Below are positions 6,471 to 15,296 of a stretch of DNA of 27,899 nucleotides, in pieces; position 1 is the first letter of the stretch; every line of letters begins with the position of its first letter. The position numbers were made by a program, and so were the translations under genes. The notes beneath the pieces were generated by a model that searched no databases, was not told the DNA's origin, and saw nothing but the letters and a program-made list of their open reading frames with translations. The stretch is from a virus. The stretch lies in IMG/VR virus record IMGVR_UViG_3300046474_000122, positions 1-27,899 of that record, one strand, 5' to 3'.

Positions 6471-8657
6471 TCAAAGCCCTGCCGCATTGAGGAACGCATA
6501 CAGATCGGCCGCAAAAGCATTCGCTCCAGCTGCGTTCGGGTGATAGGCGTCGTAGGTGTACGCCTTCGCTGTGGCTTTCACATATGATCGACCATATACC
6601 CTGCGCCCATCGAAATAAGACCACCCGTAATCAGCGGCCATATTCTTCAATAGCTGGGCGAACTTGTCATAGGTGCCGTCAGTTGCGCCAACCGCGTTGT
6701 ACGGGTAGCCAACGCACAGGCATCCGTCAACCGTCGGTGCCAGGGCGGCTACCAGATCTTCCATGGAGGCATAATAGGAGCTAGCCCCCGTCAGTCGAGC
6801 GTCATTGATCGTGCAGTAGATAGCCGCGTAATCTGGCGCGATTGCCAGCGTTCCAGGCTTGCCGTTCCACGGATTACCTGTCGCATCGAGGTCAGCGGCG
6901 ACCGCGGCGCAATAGCCTCCCTGCAGGAACACGGGCGTTGATGCGCCGCTAAACGTTTCGATACCAGCGACGTAGCCGGAGCCTGTCGCTCCGACACCGA
7001 TGCTGATGGTATGAACACCCGACGTAACGCTGTACTCGGCGAACGTGAACCCGGCCGCCCCGTTCTGGTTGAGCGTTCCAACAAGAACGTTGTCTACATA
7101 GACGCCAACCGAAGAATTTAGGCCAGACAGGGTCGGGTACCAGACGCGGAATCGATTAAATGCCCCAGTAGGTGCGAACGAAAGCCGCCCCGAAGATCCG
7201 CCGCTGGCAAGAAGGAAACGCCCGCCGAAGATTCCAGAGACGCTAGAGTCGGGAGCCCATCCGCTGCCGAGAGTTATACGGTCGTCGTAGGCCCCCAGCG
7301 CAACCGATGGCGCGAACGTAACGTTTTGCTCGCCAAAAAAGGAGTCCGTCTGGTAGCCGCCGAGGACGGCGAATTTTCTTGCGAGCGATGTTTTTACTGC
7401 ACCTGTCAGTCCCCGTGTACTAGTCCCGGAACCTTCACCTGCAACGTTGCTGTCACCGATGAATGCAAAGCGCGCCGGGTTCGCACTGCCCCGCGCCTTG
7501 GCGGCCTGCCATTTTGCGAAACCACCGGTAAATGCAGTGATGTCGGATGAAGATGCCGTTGAGCTTGATGCTGGCGTCGACCAACTTCCATCTTCCCGCA
7601 GGAACCTGGTGGCGCCTGCCGTGGAGCCGGGATCTGGCACCGCGCCGCCGGCGTGACCAGTTCCCGATGCGCCCATTACAGGCAGATCAGCGGCGACAAT
7701 CGCGCGCATGGTCGGCGTAGCGGCTGCGCCCGATACCGGTCCGGCGAGGAACGTGTTGGCCGTCTGCGTCTTGAGAGTGAACGTCAGGGTACCACTGCCC
7801 GTCACCGGATTGCCTGATACGGTATAGAGCACTCCGGGCACTGAGAGATCGACGCTGGTTACGGTGCCGCCGGTTCCGGTCGGATAACTAAGCGCAGTCC
7901 ACGAGCCAATCGAGGTCGGGTCCGACCCGGTAATGACGTAGACCTTGCTGTTATCCGACCGTGCGCACCAGTCGCCCTTTTCGCCGGTCAGGGCAAGCAT
8001 GGCGGTCTGGTTCGCCACCGTGCCGAGGAAGTCGATGATTGCGAGGTTCGGCAACTGAGACGTTGGCAGCTTGCCTCCGCTATCCAGGCTTGCGTAACCG
8101 TTTGCGGCGCCCTTCTCCGCCTCCTTCTGGTATTGCGAGTGCGGGTCCGAAGCTGCCTCGTGCGCTGTAATCGCAGCCGATGCCGCGCCGGAAGTTTCGG
8201 CCCCGACGTCCGACGCGGTAAGCGTGACAGCGCCCGATCCATCTGGCGTCTTGGTATTGACGCTTTTTACCGTGCCTGAGCCGCCACTACCGCCACCAAG
8301 TACGCGCAGGTCGGCGTGACTGCTGACCGTCGACCCGACGGTAACGATCTGGTGCAGCGCCGTTCGGCCCGCCGTGAAGCCCGTTTGGTTGACAGACACG
8401 GCGCCAGTCGCCGGGTCGGCCTCGACGTAGTTGGTAGCCGATGCCGCCAGTGTCACTTCGCCGTTGGCGATCTGCGTCGGCGTGCCGGAGATCGACACGG
8501 TGCCGCCGTAGTAGCCAAACGTCACGCCTGCGGAAGTTACGGCGCGCCGGCCGTACAGCGCAGCCGGCGACAATGCGTCTGCCAGGGCGTTGACCGTTAC
8601 CTCTTTGTTGGCCTGTGAAGGGCTGACCAAGTCCAAGTGGGTAGTGCTATTTGCCAT
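6471..8657 (-). CDS. tail fibre with C-terminal SGNH hydrolase (esterase) domain
   Basis: The 728-residue protein starts with a phage fibre N-terminus (MANSTTHLDLVSPSQANKEV). Low-complexity Ser/Gly/Thr shaft segments follow, including a DPHSQYQKEAEKG region and a PDPGSTAGATRFLREDGSWSTP segment typical of fibres. From about residue 395 it becomes an SGNH hydrolase: GDS with Ser403, TIND with Asn618, and DAYH with Asp703 and His706. Between the first blocks lies a beta-rich insert (about 450-560). The likely role is receptor binding plus de-esterification, for example removing acetyl groups from a surface glycan. A terminator hairpin precedes the gene by 12 bases. The convergent acyltransferase gene ends 44 bases from its stop. 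Confidence 0.83.
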   Translation of the reverse strand: MANSTTHLDLVSPSQANKEVTVNALADALSPAALYGRRAVTSAGVTFGYYGGTVSISGTPTQIANGEVTLAASATNYVEADPATGAVSVNQTGFTAGRTALHQIVTVGSTVSSHADLRVLGGGSGGSGTVKSVNTKTPDGSGAVTLTASDVGAETSGAASAAITAHEAASDPHSQYQKEAEKGAANGYASLDSGGKLPTSQLPNLAIIDFLGTVANQTAMLALTGEKGDWCARSDNSKVYVITGSDPTSIGSWTALSYPTGTGGTVTSVDLSVPGVLYTVSGNPVTGSGTLTFTLKTQTANTFLAGPVSGAAATPTMRAIVAADLPVMGASGTGHAGGAVPDPGSTAGATRFLREDGSWSTPASSSTASSSDITAFTGGFAKWQAAKARGSANPARFAFIGDSNVAGEGSGTSTRGLTGAVKTSLARKFAVLGGYQTDSFFGEQNVTFAPSVALGAYDDRITLGSGWAPDSSVSGIFGGRFLLASGGSSGRLSFAPTGAFNRFRVWYPTLSGLNSSVGVYVDNVLVGTLNQNGAAGFTFAEYSVTSGVHTISIGVGATGSGYVAGIETFSGASTPVFLQGGYCAAVAADLDATGNPWNGKPGTLAIAPDYAAIYCTINDARLTGASSYYASMEDLVAALAPTVDGCLCVGYPYNAVGATDGTYDKFAQLLKNMAADYGWSYFDGRRVYGRSYVKATAKAYTYDAYHPNAAGANAFAADLYAFLNAAGL

Positions 8658-8668
8658 GGAATTCCCAT

Positions 8669-8693
8669 AAAAAAAGCCACACGAAGGTGGCTT
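8669..8693 (-). terminator. intrinsic terminator between tail hub and tail fibre
   Basis: On the minus strand a stem formed by GCCAC and GTGGC, extended by two A-T pairs, with a 6-base loop, is followed by seven T. The T run ends 12 bases before the fibre ATG at 8657. Confidence 0.78.
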
Positions 8694-8714
8694 GTGTGGC
8701 TGTCAGTCGTTCGT

Positions 8715-11603
8715 CTACGAGATCGTGATCGTGTGGCCGAGATCGTTGTAGCCGGTGGCGGTTTCCCAGGTGCCGGTATTCAGCAGTTGGATCGCATATT
8801 CCGGGCGCGAAGCCAGACCCGACGCCGGGTCAGGCAGCCAGAGCAGAAGCCGATACGTTCCCGAAGCGATACTTGCCGGGATCGTCACGGCTTCGTTGAC
8901 CGTGGCGGTCGTACCCGGCAGCCAGTTCCGCAGATCCGCGGCCAGAGAAACGACCGTCACCGCGTTCGTGCTCGTATTGCGCAGTACCAGTTTCACGGTG
9001 CGTTGCGAGGTCGGAGCCGCGAAGCCGTCGTTCGTGATCTTGAAGTTGACGGTGATCGCGCTGCCCTTCGTGCCGGTCGTCGGGTAAGTACCCGTGGTCA
9101 GGCTCAAGCGGTAGCCGAGGCGCTTGTTGAAGATCGCGTAGTGGCCGCTGTTCTTCCATGACAGGATGACGGACTCGTTATAGCCAGCGTTGCAGAACGT
9201 CCAGTGGAACCGGGCCATTTCGCTGAGCGCCGTTGCACCCGAGGAGCGCGGCTCGTTGTAGGTACAGGTCTCGCCGCCCATCGGCACATACTTCGTGTCG
9301 GCGGACAGGAAGGCTTCCTCGCTTGTCTGCTGCCAGTACGTGCCCGCGTCGGTCGAGCCCGACAGGAAGCAGTCGTTGAAGTGACCGACCCTGCCCACGG
9401 CATTGGCGCTATCGCGGTCAGAAGCGGTCGCCGGGGTGTTGCCGGTGTTGTACATCTTGATCCACGGCTGACGCACCTGAACCCAGCGATCGGACGGCAT
9501 GACGGCCAGCGCCTTGTCGACCACTGCCTTGCGGAGATTCCTGTTGGCGGTCGACAGGTTCGGCGGCCACGAGTCCGAGCCGAAGTTCGTCGAGCCTTGG
9601 AACTCGCCCCACTGGCCCACCCAGCCGCACTGCATTCCCATGATGACGTCCTTGTTCGCGGCGAGGTACGGGGCGAGCTGGTCCATGTGGGACTGGATTT
9701 GGGTCAGCGAAGCGTCGACCGTATCCGTCTTGGTGTAGGCGAAGCGCAGGACGGTCTTCATCCCGTTGGAGCGGATCGAGTTCAGGTTCGCCTGGAACGC
9801 ATTCAGGAACGTCGAATCCAGCGCCGCATTTTTGTATGCAGTCAGGTAGGCCTGATACAGCACGATGCTCATGTTCTGAGCTTTGTACGGATTCAGGTTG
9901 CCACTCGAGAAATCGCCGCCATGCAGAACGTGAACGTAGAAGCCCCGCTCCGGATTCGTGACCGCTGCGGTGTTCGTCGTGTAGTTCACGGTCGCGGTAG
10001 ATCCGCCGCCGCCCGACGATGTGGCATCTGTCCGGAAGCTGGGCCCCGTGACTACAGCCGAATCAAGGCCCACCGCGCTGCGGTGCAGGTAACTCGGGTA
10101 GTAGACGGTGTCAGGGGTAAGGCCAGTTATGCTGACGTTCTGGACACCGGTCGCACTTACCGCTTGGGTCTTGCCTGCCTTGACGGCAGTATCGGCTGGG
10201 TTCGCATTCGTCGAGAACAGGGCGTACAGGGTTCCGGTTGCGGTATCGGTGGATACCGTGCCGGTGGCAGTGCTGGGGCCGGTCTTAGTGCTGGTCGGTG
10301 TGGTCAAGATCGGAGCAGCCGGGGTTCCGCCGCCAGCAAGCGCGTCCGTCCGGAAGCTCGCGCTGGTCACAACCATGGATTCCAGTCCGGAGCTATTGCG
10401 GTGCAGGAAGTGTAGATAGTACGTTGTGTCCGGAGTGAGGCCGGTAACGTTTACGTATTGCGGACCAGTAGCCGTGACGCCTTGTGACAGACCGGCTTTG
10501 ACTTGGTCTTTAGTTGCGGTCGAACTAGTAGATGGCAGAGCGAACAGAGTGCCGCCAATTTGGTTCGTCGAGACGCTGCCCGAAGCCGAGGTGGAGCCGG
10601 TTTGCGAGCCAGCTGGGCTGGTCAGCACCGGAGCGACCGGACCGCTGCTAGAGCCTCCGCCAGAGCCGCCGCCACTTGCGATCCTGCCGGTGTGTCGGAG
10701 CGCGCCCCTGCCGGGGTATCCACGTCCTACCGTCGACGACAGCTGGTAGACCTGGATATAGACTGGATCACCCGAAGCGATGCCGTCTGCAGCCAGATCC
10801 GCGGCACTGTAGATGGCCGTCGGCGACGTCAAGCCGCTGATCGTGCGCTTGACCGTCGAGAATGTGGCATCCATGATCTCCACCTCGTATGCCTCACTTG
10901 CCTCGCCGAGCGGTACTTCCAGACCGTCCTTCCATTCGCCGGAAATCCGGGTGCGGCGAGTCCAGTTGATCGTCAGGTTCCCGTCCGCATCGCTACCGCC
11001 GCCGATCAGGACCGGGGCATAGGGCTTGAGTCGTGCGCCAAGGTTCGTGAACGACTGAGGAGTAGCGCTAGACAGAAATGCGCCCGAGGTCACCATCTTG
11101 TACAGGCGCGTCTTGCCGATGTCCGATGTCACCTGCGGGATGGGCTTCACGGTCGCCGGAGTAAGCAGCACGAAGCGGTCGCCGGTGGCGTGAGTGTTCA
11201 TGGCCCACTCGGTGCCGCGCCTGCCACGCAGCAGACCGCGCAGCGTGTACAGGCCAGCCCCGTTCAGGACCGCGTCACGGAAATAGACGACCTCGTCGCC
11301 GATCAAGGCCGCCTGCGCCCCTTCCAGCAGGCCCTCATACGGCACCGATGCCAGCGTGCCGTACGTGAGCTTGACGACCACCGAGTTGATCTCGTCGACC
11401 GTGTTGCCGCCTTCGTAGTCGCCCAGCGCACCAAGCGTGCGCCCCATCGTCGCGCGATTGGTGAAAGTGGTCACGACCTGATACGACGACCCACTATCGC
11501 TTGACTGGTACATCGTCGCGCCAGGCCAGGACTTCGCCGCGCTCGTTGCCACAGCATAGAAGCCCGGGTCATTGTCGTCGTCCCTGAGTGCGTTGATGTT
11601 CAT
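8715..11603 (-). CDS. tail hub C-terminal protein: rcc01698-like region, two repeats and DUF4874/DUF4832 glycosidase-like domain
   Basis: The 962-residue protein has three parts. Residues 1-310 resemble the C-terminal region of the gene-transfer-agent hub (rcc01698-like), with ALRDDDNDPGFY and LYTLRGLLRGRRGTEW. A Gly/Ser linker (about 310-320) leads into two tandem ~100-residue beta-sandwich-like repeats. From about residue 533 the sequence matches DUF4874 (TNPERGFYVH, GMKTVLRFAY, GWVGQWGEF) and then DUF4832 (about 700-960, ending in TGTWETATGYNDLG). Those domains are usually found in secreted TIM-barrel-like proteins related to glycoside hydrolases. The ATG overlaps the stop of the first hub half (TGATG), indicating coupled translation. 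Placed at the tail tip, the C-terminus may be a receptor-binding or glycan-degrading tip; activity is inference. Confidence 0.78.
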   Translation of the reverse strand: MNINALRDDDNDPGFYAVATSAAKSWPGATMYQSSDSGSSYQVVTTFTNRATMGRTLGALGDYEGGNTVDEINSVVVKLTYGTLASVPYEGLLEGAQAALIGDEVVYFRDAVLNGAGLYTLRGLLRGRRGTEWAMNTHATGDRFVLLTPATVKPIPQVTSDIGKTRLYKMVTSGAFLSSATPQSFTNLGARLKPYAPVLIGGGSDADGNLTINWTRRTRISGEWKDGLEVPLGEASEAYEVEIMDATFSTVKRTISGLTSPTAIYSAADLAADGIASGDPVYIQVYQLSSTVGRGYPGRGALRHTGRIASGGGSGGGSSSGPVAPVLTSPAGSQTGSTSASGSVSTNQIGGTLFALPSTSSTATKDQVKAGLSQGVTATGPQYVNVTGLTPDTTYYLHFLHRNSSGLESMVVTSASFRTDALAGGGTPAAPILTTPTSTKTGPSTATGTVSTDTATGTLYALFSTNANPADTAVKAGKTQAVSATGVQNVSITGLTPDTVYYPSYLHRSAVGLDSAVVTGPSFRTDATSSGGGGSTATVNYTTNTAAVTNPERGFYVHVLHGGDFSSGNLNPYKAQNMSIVLYQAYLTAYKNAALDSTFLNAFQANLNSIRSNGMKTVLRFAYTKTDTVDASLTQIQSHMDQLAPYLAANKDVIMGMQCGWVGQWGEFQGSTNFGSDSWPPNLSTANRNLRKAVVDKALAVMPSDRWVQVRQPWIKMYNTGNTPATASDRDSANAVGRVGHFNDCFLSGSTDAGTYWQQTSEEAFLSADTKYVPMGGETCTYNEPRSSGATALSEMARFHWTFCNAGYNESVILSWKNSGHYAIFNKRLGYRLSLTTGTYPTTGTKGSAITVNFKITNDGFAAPTSQRTVKLVLRNTSTNAVTVVSLAADLRNWLPGTTATVNEAVTIPASIASGTYRLLLWLPDPASGLASRPEYAIQLLNTGTWETATGYNDLGHTITIS
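10020..10640 (-). repeat. two tandem ~100-residue coding repeats in the tail hub
   Basis: Both copies share the order P-x-L-T-x-P, TG-x-V-ST, GTL-ALxST, VKAG-x-x-Q-x-V-x-ATG, V-x-x-TGLTPDT-YY, LHR-x-x-GL-S-VVT, SFRTDA, and each ends before a glycine-rich linker. The unit resembles fibronectin-III-like spacers of tail proteins. Boundaries are approximate. Confidence 0.75.
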
Positions 11604-14026
11604 CAGAATAGTTCCATCAGGGTTGCGCTTGGCTGCGATACGGTGCCGTCGTTCGGCGGGGTTTCGGTGACCACCACGTGCGGGACGTACATGGACTCAT
11701 CGGCTAACGCTTCGCACTCGATCACGCCGCGGGGCGTTGTGGTGGCGCTCGTGATGCGCATGACGTGCCCTTTGACCTGAGTGCGGTCGGTCGGCTCTAG
11801 CTTTGAGTGTTTTCTCGATACCGAAAATTTGTACGAGATCCTCTCGGCCCACTCGGTATGAAGGTTGTACTCGGCAACTTCCTTGGCCTTCGCATCGGTT
11901 AGGACCAATGGCGCCTCGATGGTCCTTTCGTCACCACTCGAACCAATTAGCCTTTTTGCCTGCTTCGTCGCTGTGTTGTAGTCGTCGGCGGCGAGCAGGT
12001 ATTTCACTGTTACAGCCCGCGACAACTCGTGCTCCATCCGACGCACGCTTTGCAACGGGTCCGGCGACTCACTTCCAAAGTCGTGCGCCGCTAGATCCTC
12101 GTCGTCGATCACGGTAATCGGACCGGTGCCGCGCTTGACGTACTTGACCACCCCTTGCGACTCGACACCGTCAAAGCCGTAGATCGGCCTCAACGTGTCG
12201 ATTGCCGCGCGTGCCGTCGTTTGGCGGGCGATGCAATAACCGTCAACGATATCCGACGAAAGCTGAGAGACATCGCATCTAGGCTCGCCTGCACGCGCGT
12301 GCAGGTCGGCGACGACATCGGCAAGGGACACTCCATTCGGGCTCGTCCTGCCTGCACCGCCAACGAAGATCTTCATGATGTCGCCGCTGCCAGTGAGGAC
12401 ACCCAGCCAGTCCGGCTCGTTCGGCAGCAGGAACACGCGCATGTTGGCACCGACGGGAATCGGCTCTTCGTTCTCGTACGCTTGCAGCACACCGCCATTG
12501 AACAGGATGCAGGGCTCAGGCTGCCAGCCATCCGGGCTGAGCTTTTCCGGGTCGTACGCGCGGATATTCAGGCCATCGACCACGTAGAACATGTCCTGAT
12601 CCGGGCTGTAGACAACCTGCCCATCTCCTACGCCTGAATGCGGGAACACGCCTTCAATAAATCCATCCGGGCCGGCATAGGAGCCTGATGCAAAGTCCAC
12701 AAGGATCCTGCGATTCGTGTCGTAGGCGTCCCAGAAGATATTCGGCTTGCTTGCGAAATTGGAGTTTTGCGTGGAAAAGGATGCAGCGCCCACGCTGCCC
12801 CACATCGGCAACAGATCGCCACCGGCACGTTCGCCAGTCGAGCCCCACGTGACGGGCGGCTGAAGGCCAAAGAACCTGTGAATGACTGTATCAACGTCCT
12901 CGATCCCGGAAACCCCAACGGATGAACCACTAATGTTGTTGTTGTACGCGAGATACCTGAACTCTTTTCGATCCTCAGACTCGGACCACACCACATCCGC
13001 AACTGGCACTTCTATTTGCGCGCAGGATGACTCGTCGAAATTACAGACGATGCCGTGCAGCGCCGGAACCTTGGAGAAGGTCCAGTTGACCAAGTCAACA
13101 ATGGTTACCTGTGTGCCGCCGTACTCGACAACTCGAACTTCGCCGTAGTTATTCCAAGCCATTCTAGGGGCGCCACCATCAAGACCGATAGGCGGCCCCG
13201 CCTCACCGGTAGCGGGATTGACACGATCCAGATACCAATGCCCAAGCTGGTCGGCATAGACGTAGTAGACCCAGCCAGTGATGGCGTCGGAGAATACGCG
13301 GCCATACTGGGAAACCGATACCGGAACGTCTGCAATCTTGACCGGCGCCGGATCGTAGATGGAATAGGTGTACCCGCCAACGTTAAAGGTGGACTTAGGC
13401 ACAGGGCAGCTATCGGCGCTGGATGCGCCCACTTCAACTGTTAGGAACGGAAGTGTATTGCCGTCCTTGGACGTGTCGAAGCCCTCGATCATGATGTACG
13501 CGTAGCCGCGGTAGGCCGGCACATTGCCGACGCCCTCGTACTGCTCCATCAGCGGATCGGGCTCTTGATCGTCGGTCCCAAGGTAGACGCGCAGCGAGCC
13601 GCTTTCCATCGTCGCGCCGTCCCAGATGAGGCGCTTGGCGGGGCCTGCCCAGATGCGCCCGATGCCAGAGATCGGCCCTTCGCACAGCAGAACCGCGAAC
13701 GATCCCAGGTAGGTATAATTTACCGTCGTCTGGCTCGGGCCACCCTTGCCGCCCTGCTCGGTCTCGTTTGCGACTTCCTTGAGATCGGCCGCCCAGATCA
13801 CATTCCCTTGAATTGGGAACGTGCCGTAGATGATCGGGATGGGCGCGCCGTACTCGGACTTTTGGACGCGCAGATCATCCAGGCGCGGGCCGTACTGCGT
13901 GGGGAGCGTATCGAACGACGAGCCAACAGCCCCGCCCACAGCCACGCCAATCGCGGCTCCAACCGGGCCGGCAACGATTCCGCCGATGATCTGGCCAGCA
14001 ACCTGTCCGATTATCTGACCGCTCAT
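11603..14026 (-). CDS. tail hub N-terminal protein (GTA g15/megatron-like, phage tail tip)
   Basis: The 807-residue protein opens with a Gly/Ala-rich hydrophobic stretch (GQIIGQVAGQIIGGIVAGPVG) followed by QYGPRLDDLRVQKSEYGAPIPIIYGTFPIQGNVIWA, the signature start of long tail-tip proteins that also occurs in lambda J-like and GTA hubs. Later features are LGSFAVLLCEGPI and a Phage-tail_3-like region in the C-terminal third. It ends ...ATLMELF and the next protein resumes with INALRDDDNDPGFY. In fused relatives these segments are expected to be adjacent, so the two genes together equal one hub. It forms the tail tip beneath the distal-tail and peptidase proteins. It overlaps the peptidase gene by 4 bases. 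Confidence 0.8.
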   Translation of the reverse strand: MSGQIIGQVAGQIIGGIVAGPVGAAIGVAVGGAVGSSFDTLPTQYGPRLDDLRVQKSEYGAPIPIIYGTFPIQGNVIWAADLKEVANETEQGGKGGPSQTTVNYTYLGSFAVLLCEGPISGIGRIWAGPAKRLIWDGATMESGSLRVYLGTDDQEPDPLMEQYEGVGNVPAYRGYAYIMIEGFDTSKDGNTLPFLTVEVGASSADSCPVPKSTFNVGGYTYSIYDPAPVKIADVPVSVSQYGRVFSDAITGWVYYVYADQLGHWYLDRVNPATGEAGPPIGLDGGAPRMAWNNYGEVRVVEYGGTQVTIVDLVNWTFSKVPALHGIVCNFDESSCAQIEVPVADVVWSESEDRKEFRYLAYNNNISGSSVGVSGIEDVDTVIHRFFGLQPPVTWGSTGERAGGDLLPMWGSVGAASFSTQNSNFASKPNIFWDAYDTNRRILVDFASGSYAGPDGFIEGVFPHSGVGDGQVVYSPDQDMFYVVDGLNIRAYDPEKLSPDGWQPEPCILFNGGVLQAYENEEPIPVGANMRVFLLPNEPDWLGVLTGSGDIMKIFVGGAGRTSPNGVSLADVVADLHARAGEPRCDVSQLSSDIVDGYCIARQTTARAAIDTLRPIYGFDGVESQGVVKYVKRGTGPITVIDDEDLAAHDFGSESPDPLQSVRRMEHELSRAVTVKYLLAADDYNTATKQAKRLIGSSGDERTIEAPLVLTDAKAKEVAEYNLHTEWAERISYKFSVSRKHSKLEPTDRTQVKGHVMRITSATTTPRGVIECEALADESMYVPHVVVTETPPNDGTVSQPSATLMELF

Positions 14027-14424
14027 TCAACCCCCGGGAATGCGTATGCTGCGACGATGCGTTTCGCCCACGTCGCGTCAATACCGTGCTCTGTGACCTT
14101 GCCCGCCCCTAGATAGGAGTGGATCATCCCGCGGTCAGTGACAATGGCAAGGTGCTGCGGATCGCGTTCGAAGCGCATCAAGAGAATGTCGCCGGGCTGG
14201 TACTCGGTGACGCGACTGGCTTGCTCCTCAACGAAGCTGCGTAATGCTTTTCCATCCGGCGTACGCGGATACCCACCCATGTCACGAAGCTCGATACCGA
14301 CATCGCGCCCTACGCAGACGATCAGGCCAGCACAGTCGATGCCTGCCCGGTTGCGCCCCTGGTGGTGGTATGCACAGCCCCTATACGACCTCGCCGCATC
14401 AATGATCTGCTGTCTCGTGGTCAT
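14023..14424 (-). CDS. NlpC/P60 family tail-tip peptidase (GTA g14-like)
   Basis: The 133-residue protein is a compact NlpC/P60 cysteine peptidase. The nucleophile is Cys31 in GIDCAGL, the catalytic His is His91 in PQHLAIV, and His102 (MIHSY) fits the third position. Such tail proteins cut peptide bridges of peptidoglycan during DNA entry. Its place between the DUF2163 protein and the hub matches g14 of the Rhodobacter gene transfer agent. It overlaps both neighbours by 4 bases. Confidence 0.87.
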   Translation of the reverse strand: MTTRQQIIDAARSYRGCAYHHQGRNRAGIDCAGLIVCVGRDVGIELRDMGGYPRTPDGKALRSFVEEQASRVTEYQPGDILLMRFERDPQHLAIVTDRGMIHSYLGAGKVTEHGIDATWAKRIVAAYAFPGVE

Positions 14425-15296
14425 ACCGTACCTGTCTTGTCTACGGCATCTCCGTAATCGATGCCGCCCTGCCTGTAGATCCGGTTCCCCGGCAAGTGCG
14501 GGAAGCCGCCGAAGTTCGGCCCGTTGTTGTGCTTAGTCTTGCAATCTTCGTCGAATCGCTTGAGGCAACCGGCATACACCGAGTAGGTGTCGTCCGGCGC
14601 GATCGGCTCATAGAATGCGTGCGTCAACTCCAGAACGCCAGCCGCGCTGCGCTTGACTTCCATGCTGCGGCCGGCATTCGCGCCGCTTGTCATGGTCAGT
14701 TTCCCGGCCGTGAACCGCTCTGCTTCCTCGGTGCGCGCCGCATCGTTGATGATGCGATTTCCGACGACAGAGCCGACCGTACCGGTGACAGTGATCGATG
14801 TCAGATCGATCTTGCAGCGGCTGTCGCCCAGGTCGTATGGGCAGTCCTTCTGTACCAGCTTGCCGATCGTCTTCGTCAGCGCCTGCAAGAGGCCGCGGAG
14901 TTCCGCGGTGAACTTGCTCCGACCGCCGCGAACCTCGCCTAACGTGCCGACACGCAGAGCGTTTCGCCCTTGTGTCAGATCGGCGTAGTTGACCTCGAAG
15001 ATTTCGACGGCGGCGTAGTCCCACAGCCCGGAATGAATATCGTCGTCGGTGATTGCAGGCGACTGCAAAAAGCCTTCGATTTCCAAATTGTCCGGGTTGA
15101 GTTCCGACGAACTGTCGATGTTCGACGGCATGTAGCTCTGTGCTGCTTTGTAGGTGACACCGCCGAATACGATGTCGCGATCTAGCGAAGTCGCGGCGAC
15201 AACCGTGCCATTGGTCAGGGTCGCTCTCCAGCAGGTGGCTAGAGTGGTCGTGCCTTTGGCGTAGTGATCTTTCAGGCCAGTCGATAGCGCCTTCAT
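14421..15296 (-). CDS. DUF2163 / phage_BR0599 tail hub protein (GTA g13-like)
   Basis: The 291-residue protein carries an N-terminal DUF2163 domain (about residues 3-170) and a C-terminal phage_BR0599 region (about 205-285) with GCLKRFDEDCKTKHNNGPNFGG. Four cysteines (152, 161, 244, 252) are spaced like those that hold an iron-sulfur cluster in the analogous lambda gpL tail protein, so a cluster here is plausible. It joins the distal tail ring to the hub. A fifth Cys at residue 22 is not part of this set. It overlaps both neighbours by 4 bases. Confidence 0.85.
   Translation of the reverse strand: MKALSTGLKDHYAKGTTTLATCWRATLTNGTVVAATSLDRDIVFGGVTYKAAQSYMPSNIDSSSELNPDNLEIEGFLQSPAITDDDIHSGLWDYAAVEIFEVNYADLTQGRNALRVGTLGEVRGGRSKFTAELRGLLQALTKTIGKLVQKDCPYDLGDSRCKIDLTSITVTGTVGSVVGNRIINDAARTEEAERFTAGKLTMTSGANAGRSMEVKRSAAGVLELTHAFYEPIAPDDTYSVYAGCLKRFDEDCKTKHNNGPNFGGFPHLPGNRIYRQGGIDYGDAVDKTGTV

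Noticed and set aside
9204-10415. 403-codon plus-strand open frame opposite the tail hub
   Set aside because: It is antisense to a well-supported hub gene, its product is Arg/Val/His-rich with no family resemblance, and it fits the mirror of high-GC codon use.
12155-12637. 160-codon plus-strand open frame opposite the first hub gene
   Set aside because: No binding site, no family, and it lies wholly within a strong gene on the other strand.
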